Shown here piece by piece: positions 21,310-28,634 of a DNA stretch of 29,413 nt. Below the pieces are notes generated by a model. That model made no database searches and was not told the origin of the DNA. It saw nothing but the letters and a program-made list of their open reading frames with translations. A program made the position numbers and the translations under genes. The DNA is from JAKATY01 sp038876335 (GTDB taxonomy: Archaea; Micrarchaeota; Micrarchaeia; Micrarchaeales; Micrarchaeaceae), in the NCBI GenBank assembly GCA_038876335.1, contig JAVYYS010000003.1, positions 1-29,413 of the forward strand, read 5' to 3'. Within the stretch, counting starts at the first letter, position 1. Each line of letters begins with the position of its first letter.

Positions 21310-22848
21310 TCATGCCTGTGCGCTTTCTGCGACTTTATAACTCGCACACATCATGCTGTTGTTGAATGGCACGTGGAGATTCAATAAGTTATATATGCCA
21401 GACTCTATCTTGTTTATAACTCCAGTGCTTGCCATGCAGCTAGCTATTTTAGTTGCAGTGCTATTCAACACATAAAACATTTCATAGCCCACAACGTTCC
21501 AATTTCCATTTGGTTGCCTATATGGAAACAAGAAATAATTTATGTAAAATCTGCGGCCTCCTGAGATTATAACCGCCGAGTTGATGGTTATACCGTTACT
21601 GAGCGCAAGCGCAGACCTGCCCGAAGCACTACTATAATTTGCAAGCATACCGTATTGCACAGCCCTGCCCTCAAGTTTAGCTATTACGTATATGGGATTC
21701 GTCCTGTTGTATGTCTGGTTGCTCAACGCGAGTATTGCGGAACTGTTGGTGGCTTCAAGTATGCTCAAGTTCATTTCTGCGTTTTCAAGCGGCAGCCCAA
21801 CGCTCCTGTATAAAGTAAGTACGCTTACGCTCTGAGTTGTATTAAGTAATATAAGCGGTGCGTAAATCGCATTCTGGTATGGTAGAGTAATTGCTAGCCC
21901 TAGCAGCCCTATGGCCAGCGCCAGTGATAAATTCGGATAAAACCTTACCTTTTTTTGCTTGCTTTTGACTTCATAAACTCTTTTTGTACGTTGTGGTATC
22001 TGACCTATCCAGATGTGCAGGTCAAACCTGCTCGCTATGAGTATCATGATGATAATTGCCAAGTAGAAGAGGAGCTGCCCCGCAAACATGTGGAACAAAG
22101 CAACGGCTCTGTCAATCCCATAATATACCCATATGCTTGCTATCGAGAATACTCTAATCATGTTAAAAGCGAAAAATAGTAGAACCCCCGATACTACCCA
22201 GTAAAATTTGCGCATCCTGCTACCTATATAGAAATACGCTATAGGCGCAAGAAACATGACAACAGCTATGAATGCGCCAAGGTCGGCGCATGTAGCAGCT
22301 ATTGATATAGTGTAAGAGGATGGCGCGATTATGGTTAGTCCGCTTTTCGTAACCGGCTCACCGACTACTTTCATAAGCCAATAAGTAAGGTATGCTACAG
22401 AGTTAACAAATCCCGTGTTCTCCTCTATTATTGGTAAGAGCACTACCGGAGACGCAAATATCGAATAGACAAGCTGCTTTTTGAGTTTTTTAACTCCGTC
22501 AGTTCCAAAAATTACTAGTATAATTCCAATCAAAAGTAGCGGGAGTAAAAGTGCATCTATCCTATAAGTATAGAAGACAAACGACATAAGCAGGCGTACA
22601 TACGAAACTATCAAGATGTATGCTATCAACGCAAGAACTCCAAGTATAGCATCCTTTCTTCTGTAGGTCAATGCTAAGTTCTCCTTTATCCCAAATGCAA
22701 GCATTACGAATAGCATCAGCATTACTACTACTACGTATGTAGTCGGATCGTTGTCCTGTATTACAAAACTGGTTCTGTAAAGTACGTTGAAACTGCCTAT
22801 GAAGAACGCCACGAGCAGTATAATTATCCCGATAGTTTTCTCTTTCAT
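21310..22848 (-). CDS. Archaeosortase/exosortase-family transpeptidase with extra C-terminal domain
   Basis: This 512-residue protein has about eight membrane helices in its first 275 residues and a large outside domain (about 325-512) after one more helix. The archaeosortase/exosortase active-site residues are placed as expected: Cys187 (TCADLGAF), Arg232 (FNMIRVFSI) and His253 (ALFHMFAGQ). Such enzymes cut a C-terminal sorting signal from exported proteins and move them to a membrane lipid or other anchor. The C-terminal domain is rich in N-x-S/T sites and resembles nothing I can name; some bacterial exosortases carry a fused EpsI domain at the same place. No clear CTERM substrate lies in this window. 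The Nudix-UDG gene follows 28 bases downstream on the same strand. Confidence 0.87.
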   Translation of the reverse strand: MKEKTIGIIILLVAFFIGSFNVLYRTSFVIQDNDPTTYVVVVMLMLFVMLAFGIKENLALTYRRKDAILGVLALIAYILIVSYVRLLMSFVFYTYRIDALLLPLLLIGIILVIFGTDGVKKLKKQLVYSIFASPVVLLPIIEENTGFVNSVAYLTYWLMKVVGEPVTKSGLTIIAPSSYTISIAATCADLGAFIAVVMFLAPIAYFYIGSRMRKFYWVVSGVLLFFAFNMIRVFSIASIWVYYGIDRAVALFHMFAGQLLFYLAIIIMILIASRFDLHIWIGQIPQRTKRVYEVKSKQKKVRFYPNLSLALAIGLLGLAITLPYQNAIYAPLILLNTTQSVSVLTLYRSVGLPLENAEMNLSILEATNSSAILALSNQTYNRTNPIYVIAKLEGRAVQYGMLANYSSASGRSALALSNGITINSAVIISGGRRFYINYFLFPYRQPNGNWNVVGYEMFYVLNSTATKIASCMASTGVINKIESGIYNLLNLHVPFNNSMMCASYKVAESAQA

Positions 22849-23009
22849 CGGATCAGCAAAATTTTGTCCTCAATCGATATGGACATCATCACTATTCAGT
22901 AGTTACTCTTTTTATCATTGGACATATAGTATTTTCGGATAACATTAATAAGCCTTCTTCGTGACATATAAGTGCTGTGTACTGCAAGGTTCCGCAAACC
23001 GGCGTTTGA
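22849..23009. promoter_or_regulatory. Divergent promoter region (archaeosortase and archease)
   Basis: For archease (+), a TATA-like ACATATAAGTG lies at about 22966-22976, and the inverted repeat CAAAC-CGGC-GTTTG (22995-23008) ends one base before the ATG at 23010, near or just after the expected transcription start. For the archaeosortase (-), ATTAATG and ACTATATG elements are possible boxes. No gene or RNA is seen in this space. Confidence 0.4.
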
Positions 23010-23444
23010 ATGGCAAAGTTTAGGTATATAAATCATACAGCAGATGTAGAATTTCGTGCATACGGTCCCACACTGACGACAGCCCTGTCAAATTCTTTTT
23101 ATGCACTTTTCGATACAATTGCGTATGTGAAAAAGGTATCTCATCATGCCAGCAATAGCAAGGTTGTAAGGTTGAAAGTTCATGCGAAGACAATCGAAGA
23201 TCTAATATGGCAATCTTTGCAGAGCGCTCTCTCACTAGGGGATGCGAGAGGTATATTCTTTTACAGAATAAGAAGCATAGGAATAAAGAAGCAGGGAAAC
23301 GGATATAACTTGTCTGTGATTTTGCTAGGCAAAAATGAAAGGCCTGAATATTCGAAGTTCGAAGTAAAAGGTATCTCGCGCTACAATCTATCATTAAAAA
23401 GGCGAGGTAAATTATTCATAATAAACATAGTTGTGGATGTCTAA
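23010..23444 (+). CDS. Archease
   Basis: This 144-residue protein starts with the archease signature HTADVEFRAYG (His9, Asp12) and ends INIVVDV, with the C-terminal Asp that completes the metal site. Archease helps the RtcB RNA ligase form its guanylylated intermediate. In archaea RtcB joins tRNA exons after cleavage by the splicing endonuclease. The middle segment (DLIWQSLQSALSLGDARGIFFYRI) fits the family, but the usual His-rich AxTYH-like stretch is diverged (GISRYNLSL). RtcB is not in this window. The tRNA-Cys with a T-loop intron lies about 100 bases downstream on the other strand. A possible leader hairpin lies just before the ATG. Confidence 0.85.
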   Translation: MAKFRYINHTADVEFRAYGPTLTTALSNSFYALFDTIAYVKKVSHHASNSKVVRLKVHAKTIEDLIWQSLQSALSLGDARGIFFYRIRSIGIKKQGNGYNLSVILLGKNERPEYSKFEVKGISRYNLSLKRRGKLFIINIVVDV

Positions 23445-23494
23445 AGTAAGCTACTTTCGGCAGCAGCAAAACATTCATACTTATGCTCGCAATT

Positions 23495-23514
23495 CTCCCA
23501 CGCTTACGCATGGG
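23495..23514. other. Short hairpin between archease and tRNA-Cys
   Basis: TCCCACGC-TTAC-GCATGGGA pairs with one mismatch. It lies 50 bases after the archease stop and 28 bases after the 3' end of tRNA-Cys on the other strand. It may slow or end either transcript, but no T-run is next to it. Nothing else is seen from 23445 to 23541. Confidence 0.35.
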
Positions 23515-23541
23515 ATATACTTGCTAAACGATATCATGAAA

Positions 23542-23625
23542 AGCCAGGAAGGGGATTTTCGCAAAAGTGTCGAACCCCTCTATGCCGCTCTGCAGGCGGC
23601 TGCATAGCCGATCTGCCATCCTGGC
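23542..23625 (-). tRNA. tRNA-Cys (GCA) with a 13-nt intron in the T-loop
   Basis: On the minus strand: acceptor GCCAGGA / TCCTGGC (7 bp) with U73, the base that marks tRNA-Cys; a D-arm starting GCAG with GG in the loop; anticodon arm GCCGC-CTGCAGA-GCGGC with anticodon GCA; a four-base variable loop; T-stem AGGGG/CCCCT. The T-loop is 20 bases long and not 7. Within it TTCG pairs with CGAA, with a three-base AAT bulge next to the T-stem. Cutting by the usual bulge rule removes ACTTTTGCGAAAA (23556-23568), leaving TTCGACT, a normal T-loop, so the intron sits at 59/60. CCA is not encoded. G13-A22 is a purine pair, as in other tRNA-Cys. Confidence 0.9.
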
Positions 23626-23649
23626 TCTACTAGGGTTTGTGCTCACATA

Positions 23650-23660
23650 GCTATTTATTT
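23650..23660 (-). promoter_or_regulatory. TATA box of tRNA-Cys
   Basis: The minus strand reads AAATAAATAGC, 25-35 bases before the tRNA 5' end at 23625, so the transcript would start almost at the mature end. Confidence 0.55.
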
Positions 23661-23668
23661 CTTATATC

Positions 23669-23692
23669 TAATACGTAATGTAATACGTAATG
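23669..23692 (+). repeat. 12-base tandem repeat before the AMMECR1 gene
   Basis: TAATACGTAATG occurs twice in direct succession (23669-23680, 23681-23692). TACGTA is palindromic. It lies upstream of the AMMECR1 gene and upstream of the tRNA-Cys TATA box, so it could be a binding site or simple slippage. Confidence 0.6.
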
Positions 23693-23740
23693 TAATTGCT
23701 TTTCAACAGTGTGTCAATTTCCAATGCTTTGGGTAAGCCG

Positions 23741-24355
23741 ATGAGAATTCTATCACTTGAAGATGGTAAGAGCCTTGTAAGTGCGGCGAGGAACGCGGTG
23801 GAGCTGTACCTAAAGAGTCCGCACTTCGACAAGAATATTGTAAAGGAGTCCATACGGCATATTGCAACAGACAAGTATGGTGTATTCGTTACAATAGAAT
23901 ATTATCCAACCAAAACCTTACGCGGCTGCATAGGTTTTCCACGTGCATATGGTGCCTTAAATAATAGCGTGGTCGAGGCTGCTCTTGCGGCAGCTGCAGA
24001 AGATCCGAGGTTCGTGCCTGTTTCTCATCGTGAACTTGACGAGCTGATTTTTGAAGTAAGTATATTATCAGAGCCCAAGCTTATTGGCAAAAGCGAGAAG
24101 GCCAGGCTCAGCGGCATAAAAGTGGGCAGGGATGGCCTTATGGTAGAGTATGGATTCTATTCCGGTCTGCTCCTGCCGATAGTCGCTGTAGAAGAAAAGT
24201 GGAACAAAACGAAATTCCTGGAAGAAGTGTGCCTTAAGGCGGGACTGCCAAAGGATTACTGGAAACAGCCAAATGTGAACCTATATAAATTTGAAACCCA
24301 AGTGTTTAGGGAAGAGTCACCCAGAGGTGCTATAGTAGAAGTTAAGCTTGAATAG
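23741..24355 (+). CDS. AMMECR1-domain protein
   Basis: This 204-residue protein matches the AMMECR1 family, including the signature TLRGCIGFPRAYG (the family's LRGCIG motif) and AAAAAEDPRFVPVSHRELDEL, then VSILSEPKLI and GLLLPIVAVEEKWNKTKFLEEVCLKAGLP. The length is full for the archaeal family. The function is not settled; the conserved LRGCIG strand suggests an enzyme or RNA/nucleotide-binding role. AMMECR1 often occurs beside or fused with MEMO and a radical SAM domain; here MEMO lies 3.4 kb away and a different radical SAM protein is at 2879. I chose the ATG at 23741 over the TTG at 23696. The stop codon is four bases before tRNA-Ile. Confidence 0.92.
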   Translation: MRILSLEDGKSLVSAARNAVELYLKSPHFDKNIVKESIRHIATDKYGVFVTIEYYPTKTLRGCIGFPRAYGALNNSVVEAALAAAAEDPRFVPVSHRELDELIFEVSILSEPKLIGKSEKARLSGIKVGRDGLMVEYGFYSGLLLPIVAVEEKWNKTKFLEEVCLKAGLPKDYWKQPNVNLYKFETQVFREESPRGAIVEVKLE

Positions 24356-24359
24356 CTTT

Positions 24360-24434
24360 GGGCCCGTAGCTTAGCCTGGTTGGAGCGCTCGACTGATAAT
24401 CGAGAGGTCCGGAGTTCAAATCTCCGCGGGCCCA
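24360..24434 (+). tRNA. tRNA-Ile (GAT)
   Basis: Acceptor GGGCCCG / CGGGCCC, D-arm with TTAGCCTGGTTGGAGC, anticodon arm CTCGA-CTGATAA-TCGAG with anticodon GAT, variable loop AGGTC, T-arm CGGAG-TTCAAAT-CTCCG, discriminator A73. No intron; CCA is not encoded. It starts four bases after the AMMECR1 stop, so it may be cut from a shared transcript. Confidence 0.97.
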
Positions 24435-24648
24435 CTCTTTTAGTAACTATTGCTAATTGCTATAGTATAGTCTTCGTTATATCAACCCTAATTTCTTGGC
24501 CAGAGGTTATTGATACTGGCACGTTGCCAATTTTTTACTGCTCCAGTAGCCATTCTGATTTTATCGTCTCCTTTCTTCTCTTAGAAAGCCACACTAAATT
24601 TTTTAAAAGAACAATAGCTCCGGTTAGATCAAACAGCGAACAACAACA
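24435..24648. other. Spacer after tRNA-Ile, no confident gene
   Basis: This 214-base AT-rich spacer lies between tRNA-Ile and the end of the convergent MBL gene. Starting with the TAATG at the end of the MBL gene, the minus strand shows a protein-like reading (ending GQEIRVDITKTIAISNSY) that needs one frameshift and passes one TAA. It may be a decayed gene or chance. Confidence 0.3.
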
Positions 24649-25638
24649 TTAAACTCGTAGCCGCTCTTCGTTCAATTCCACAATAATATTTGTTGAAAAG
24701 ACCCTTTTATTATAAGGCTCCGCTTTGTATCCTGCTTTCTTGAGGGTGTTTGCAAGCACCTCAGAATCTTTTCCGTATGTAAAAATGTCGCGTGGAGACA
24801 CTTCGTTTATGTAATCTAGCCTTTGATAGAAGTCTGCATGGTCGCTTATTGTAAACTGTGCATCAGTGTCAAATTTGTACATAGCTGAGAACCCTGTCGC
24901 TATGGCAGTAAACACCCTCTTTCCATATATCTCATGGAGCGCCATTGCAAGCTTCTTCGCATTCTTTTCCGTTACTCCAACAAAATTTCTGCTTAATGCC
25001 GATTCGTACTCCGTATCTTCCGCGAACGCAGACACAGTCTTCAAGTTGAATGAATACCTGTTATACACATCGCAGGCCTTCGAAATCTTATTGCTTACTA
25101 CGGGAACTATATTATCTTCATTGAGCATCTTTATCAGCTCCTGTGCCTTCCCTATAGCGTACGCATTTATTATTACGATACCAGTTTCTAATCTTTCTTT
25201 TACCCACTTTACGAATTTTTCTCCTACTTCATTTTTCTCATCGAATTTCAAACCATACTGCGGGTATGTAGAATCTAGTATTAATGTATCAGCACTTTCT
25301 ATCTCTATCGGTTTTGAAGCAACTGGTTTTTCCATTTGGAAGTCTCCACTATATATGATCTTCTTTCCAAGTACTTCATCGTTTATTACCAGTTGCTTCG
25401 ATCCCAGTATATGTCCGGCTTCTAGCAGCTTCAAATTTTTCACGTGGCGTACTATTTTGCCTTTAGTCTGTATTCCGTATATCTCTTCAAGTAGGCTGCC
25501 GGTCTCATTGCTCATCAACATGCTATTTGAACTCTTTGCCGCGGATGTGTGGTCAGTATGTGCGTGAGATATAAAGTCTATTTCTGAATCCTTTGCCTTG
25601 CTATCAAGTGAAATTCCTATCGTATAATATCCATGCAT
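24649..25638 (-). CDS. Metallo-beta-lactamase-fold nuclease (CPSF/Exo-like)
   Basis: This 329-residue protein has the MBL metal motifs: HAHTDH (His25, His27, Asp29, His30), GHILGS, YSGDF, a DSTYP segment and a C-terminal ISDHADF. GHILGS plus DSTYP resembles the COG1236 (mRNA 3'-end processing/CPSF-like) and DNA-ligase-associated exonuclease branches. At 329 residues it is nearer the ligase-associated type, since the beta-CASP insertion is short. It probably cuts RNA or DNA ends using two zinc ions; which of these cannot be told, and no ligase is in this window. The ATG at 25638 follows a TATA box at 25672-25683. It is divergent from the thioredoxin reductase gene. Confidence 0.87.
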   Translation of the reverse strand: MHGYYTIGISLDSKAKDSEIDFISHAHTDHTSAAKSSNSMLMSNETGSLLEEIYGIQTKGKIVRHVKNLKLLEAGHILGSKQLVINDEVLGKKIIYSGDFQMEKPVASKPIEIESADTLILDSTYPQYGLKFDEKNEVGEKFVKWVKERLETGIVIINAYAIGKAQELIKMLNEDNIVPVVSNKISKACDVYNRYSFNLKTVSAFAEDTEYESALSRNFVGVTEKNAKKLAMALHEIYGKRVFTAIATGFSAMYKFDTDAQFTISDHADFYQRLDYINEVSPRDIFTYGKDSEVLANTLKKAGYKAEPYNKRVFSTNIIVELNEERLRV

Positions 25639-25671
25639 TAGGTCGCCTCTGCGTAATAAATTCCAAAATAG

Positions 25672-25683
25672 CTTATAAATATC
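25672..25683. promoter_or_regulatory. Shared TATA box of divergent MBL and thioredoxin reductase genes
   Basis: CTTATAAATATC reads as a good TATA box on both strands (TTATAAATAT forward, ATATTTATAA reverse). It is the only clear box in the 99-base space between the two starts, so one site may serve both genes. Distances to the two starts are about 35 and 60 bases. Confidence 0.5.
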
Positions 25684-25737
25684 TTGTTGTGCAAAATTCT
25701 CTAAATGTGTAAATTATCCTTTTGTTGAGGTGTAAAA

Positions 25738-26655
25738 ACGGTAGAAAATGTTATAATAATAGGTTCAGGGCCCGCTGGTCTAACTGCAGCTATATACACT
25801 GCAAGGGATGACTTCAAGCCTTTGGTAATAGAAGGCTTCAATGCGGGGGGCCAGTTGCTGCTTACTACCACAGTCGAAAACTTTCCAGGCTTTGCCGAAG
25901 GGGTGCTCGGCCCTGTTCTTATGGATCAGATGCATAAGCAAGCCGAGAAATTTGGCGCAAGATTCGTGCGCGAAGATGTGACAGAAGTTGATTTTTCGTC
26001 TCAACCATATAAAGTAAAAACCGCAAGCGGAACCTATGAAGCTAAAACCGTGATAATCGCTACTGGTGCTTCTGCAAAGTGGCTTGGAATACCTTCAGAA
26101 GCAAAGTTCATTGGCAAAGGCGTGAGTAGCTGCGCTACATGTGATGCCGCCTTTTTCAAGAACAAGAATGTAATTGTAGTAGGGGGCGGCGATACAGCCA
26201 TGGAGGATTCAATTTTCCTGACAAAATTTGCAACTAGTGTGACGATTGTACATAGACGCGATACTTTTAGGGCTAGCAAAATTATGCAGGAGCGCGCCCT
26301 ATCTAATCCAAAAATAAAAGTGTTATTCAATTCAATTGTAGAGGAGATTCTAGGAGACAAAAAGGTCTCAGGTGTAAAAATAAGAAATGTTGTCACTAAT
26401 GAGGTTACTGAATTGCCGGTAGATGGCGTATTTGTTGCGATAGGCTATACGCCTAACACAAAATTCCTAGAGGGAAAACTAGATCTTGATGAAAGGGGGT
26501 ATATAGTAACCATCGACGAAGTCAAGACCAAGTTGCCAGGAGTATTTGTTGCTGGCGATGTCTCAGACTATATATATAAACAGGCGGTTACCGCTTCTGC
26601 AAGCGGCACTAAAGCAGCATTGGAGGTCAGAGCGTACTTTCAGAATCTAGGTTAA
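25738..26655 (+). CDS. trxB: Thioredoxin reductase (TrxB type), apparent ACG start
   Basis: This 305-residue flavoenzyme has the FAD motif VIIIGSGPAG (5-14), the redox-active CATC pair (Cys132, Cys135), the NADPH motif VVGGGDTAMED, and the C-terminal FAD motif VFVAGDV. It reduces thioredoxin or a glutaredoxin-like protein with NAD(P)H. The start is odd: the frame upstream of GSGPAG has no ATG, GTG or TTG before a stop codon. ACG at 25738 lies exactly five bases after GAGGTG, the same layout as AAGGTG-TAAAA-ATG of the gene at 6828. A TTG at 25822 would remove the FAD motif, so it is not the start. Either ACG is used or the base is a mutation or error. Confidence 0.93.
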   Translation, partial: TVENVIIIGSGPAGLTAAIYTARDDFKPLVIEGFNAGGQLLLTTTVENFPGFAEGVLGPVLMDQMHKQAEKFGARFVREDVTEVDFSSQPYKVKTASGTYEAKTVIIATGASAKWLGIPSEAKFIGKGVSSCATCDAAFFKNKNVIVVGGGDTAMEDSIFLTKFATSVTIVHRRDTFRASKIMQERALSNPKIKVLFNSIVEEILGDKKVSGVKIRNVVTNEVTELPVDGVFVAIGYTPNTKFLEGKLDLDERGYIVTIDEVKTKLPGVFVAGDVSDYIYKQAVTASASGTKAALEVRAYFQNLG

Positions 26656-26663
26656 CTTTCTAA

Positions 26664-27716
26664 TCAAAACAATTTTCTTTGTCCCGGTCCTCCTGAGAAA
26701 GAAGAAACCCTAACCCCAACTTTTCTTACCTCTTTACCTTCAACAAGTAGTTCAATAAGTTTGCAAGCAGTCTCAAATATCAGCTCTCCGGAGTTTGAGT
26801 AACGTTCCATGCTCTTGTTCTTTATCGCTCCGCTAAAATCGCTGTAGCGCACTTTAACCCCTATTGTCTTGAACACATAGCCATTTTTGTCTATCTCTTT
26901 TTTGACATCTTCTGAGAGTTCCTTCAGCTTACTCTTTATTTTTCCGAGATCCTTCGTCGGCTCTTCAAGAGTCGATTCTCTGCTTATGGAAAGCACCTCA
27001 TACCTCTCTATTACCTTGCTTTTGTCTATTCCGTTTGCAAGCTCGTGCATTTCTATTCCGAAAGATCCAAACTTCTCTTCAAGCACAAGCGGATTTACTT
27101 TTGCAAGCTCCCCAATTTTAGCTATTCCCATCTCCTTGAGTTTTTCTTCAGTTTTCACTCCTATGCCAGGCAGTTCGCCCACACTTTTATCTTCCAGAAA
27201 ATTCCAAATATCCTCCTCTTTCACCGTTTTGAATCCATTTGGTTTGGCGCTGTCGCATACCATCTTGGCGAACACTTTTCCATAGCTAATACCAACAGTG
27301 CATGGTAGGCCTATCTCCTTGTTTATTCTTTCCTTAAATTCCATTGCAAGGAGCTCCGCCTCATGGTAGCTTGTATCTTTTCCAAAGTCAATGGCGAATT
27401 CGTCTATGCTCATCTGTTCAACTGGTTTATGATAGGAAAGGAGCAGTGCGAATATCTTTTTAGAAACACTTTCATAGTAATCATAATCCTCCTGTAGATA
27501 TATGAGATCCTTGTACAGTCTATATGCCTGCACCGTGGATATACCGCTCTTTATGCCGTATTTCCTTGCTTCATAGTTTGCAGTTTGTACAACACCCTTC
27601 ATCTTATCCTTCTCCGGAGAAGTACCAACTACAAACGGTTTGCCTTTGAGCTCATGATGTCTAAGCTCCTCGCAAGCGCCAAAGAAGTAATCCATGTCTA
27701 TGAGCGCCACAACCAT
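26664..27716 (-). CDS. dinB: Y-family DNA polymerase (DinB/Dpo4 type)
   Basis: This 350-residue translesion polymerase has the metal-binding ALIDMDYFF (Asp7, Asp9), the YEARKYGIKSG fingers motif, MSIDEF (Asp105, Glu106), helix-hairpin-helix GELPGIGVKTEEKLKEMGI, and a little-finger domain. It copies past damaged bases with low fidelity. The C-terminus, GQRKLF, resembles a short or truncated sliding-clamp (PIP) motif. The ATG at 27716 has GGTG six bases upstream; a GTG at 27725 is an alternative. It is divergent from the MEMO gene and convergent with trxB. Confidence 0.96.
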   Translation of the reverse strand: MVVALIDMDYFFGACEELRHHELKGKPFVVGTSPEKDKMKGVVQTANYEARKYGIKSGISTVQAYRLYKDLIYLQEDYDYYESVSKKIFALLLSYHKPVEQMSIDEFAIDFGKDTSYHEAELLAMEFKERINKEIGLPCTVGISYGKVFAKMVCDSAKPNGFKTVKEEDIWNFLEDKSVGELPGIGVKTEEKLKEMGIAKIGELAKVNPLVLEEKFGSFGIEMHELANGIDKSKVIERYEVLSISRESTLEEPTKDLGKIKSKLKELSEDVKKEIDKNGYVFKTIGVKVRYSDFSGAIKNKSMERYSNSGELIFETACKLIELLVEGKEVRKVGVRVSSFSGGPGQRKLF

Positions 27717-27725
27717 GCCTTCCAC

Positions 27726-27770
27726 CGCTTATTATAAAAATATGATTGCAAATATTTGAATTGATATGCT
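27726..27770. promoter_or_regulatory. Short divergent promoter (dinB and MEMO)
   Basis: Only about 50 bases separate the two starts. ATATTTTTATAATAA on the minus strand is a likely box for dinB; an AAATATTTGAATT element may serve MEMO. The two transcripts probably overlap or start at their ATGs. Confidence 0.4.
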
Positions 27771-28607
27771 ATGAGAAATGAGGCCGTGGCAGGAAGCTTT
27801 TATCCTGTAGAGAAAAGCGCACTGGAGTCTTTCATAAATTCAGCCATAAAATCCTCTAAAATTGATGAAAGCGCAGTTAAGAATGCGTACGCCTACATTT
27901 CGCCGCATGCAGGCTACATGTATTCAGGATCCACGGCGGCTTATACCTATTGTGCTCTTTCGAAGAACGAAAACCTTGAGGATATAGATACGGTTGTGGT
28001 AGTGGGGCCAAATCATACTGGTTACGGTGAAGCACTTTCAGTTTCAGCAGATAATTGGCGCACGCCGATTGGAATAGCGATAAATGATCTGGAATTCTCT
28101 AACGCCCTGGCGAGCGAATCTAAGGCGTTTAGCATAGATGAAGAAGCCCACAGAGCCGAGCATTCAATAGAGGTGCAGATTCCTTTTCTCCAAACTGTAT
28201 TCAGGGAAAGAAAAGACGTCAAATATGTATTTATATGTATGGGGGACCAGAGCCCTGAGGCCAGCTTGCTTGTATCAAAATCTTTGCTTAAAACAATGGA
28301 AAAATTAGGCCGGAAAATAACAGTAATTGCGAGTTCAGATTTCGACCATTATGAGCCAGCCAAAGTGGCCGAAGGCAAGGACCGCAAACTTATCGAAGCA
28401 TTATTAAAGTTTGACTACAGAGAATTTTACAAACAAGTTTACACGCTTAAAGACAGCGCCTGCGGTTTCGGACCTATGGCGACTGCTCTACTATATGCAA
28501 AAGGCATGGGCGCGGCAAAAGGCGAGCTGCTTAAATATTCAAATTCAGGAGATGTAACCGGAGATTACTCGAGCGTGGTGGCCTATGCTTCTCTTGCATT
28601 TGTATGA
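27771..28607 (+). CDS. MEMO family protein
   Basis: This 278-residue protein matches MEMO: AGSFYPVEKSALESFI, ISPHAGYMYSGSTAAY, VVVGPNHTGYG, EEAHRAEHSIEVQIPFLQ and ASSDFDHYEP. The fold is related to extradiol dioxygenases, and the His residues (in PHAGY, EHSIE and DFDHY) line the metal-like pocket. The reaction in archaea is not known. It is full length. AMMECR1, its usual genomic partner, is 3.4 kb upstream. The stop codon is 27 bases before the carbamoyltransferase start, so the two may be one transcript. Confidence 0.93.
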   Translation: MRNEAVAGSFYPVEKSALESFINSAIKSSKIDESAVKNAYAYISPHAGYMYSGSTAAYTYCALSKNENLEDIDTVVVVGPNHTGYGEALSVSADNWRTPIGIAINDLEFSNALASESKAFSIDEEAHRAEHSIEVQIPFLQTVFRERKDVKYVFICMGDQSPEASLLVSKSLLKTMEKLGRKITVIASSDFDHYEPAKVAEGKDRKLIEALLKFDYREFYKQVYTLKDSACGFGPMATALLYAKGMGAAKGELLKYSNSGDVTGDYSSVVAYASLAFV

Positions 28608-28634
28608 TCTGCAATACAATATAAATGTGAGTTT

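Noticed and set aside
28618..28625. ATATAAAT as TATA box of the carbamoyltransferase gene
   Set aside because: It is only about 10 bases before the ATG, so the transcript would begin inside the gene; co-transcription with MEMO is more likely.
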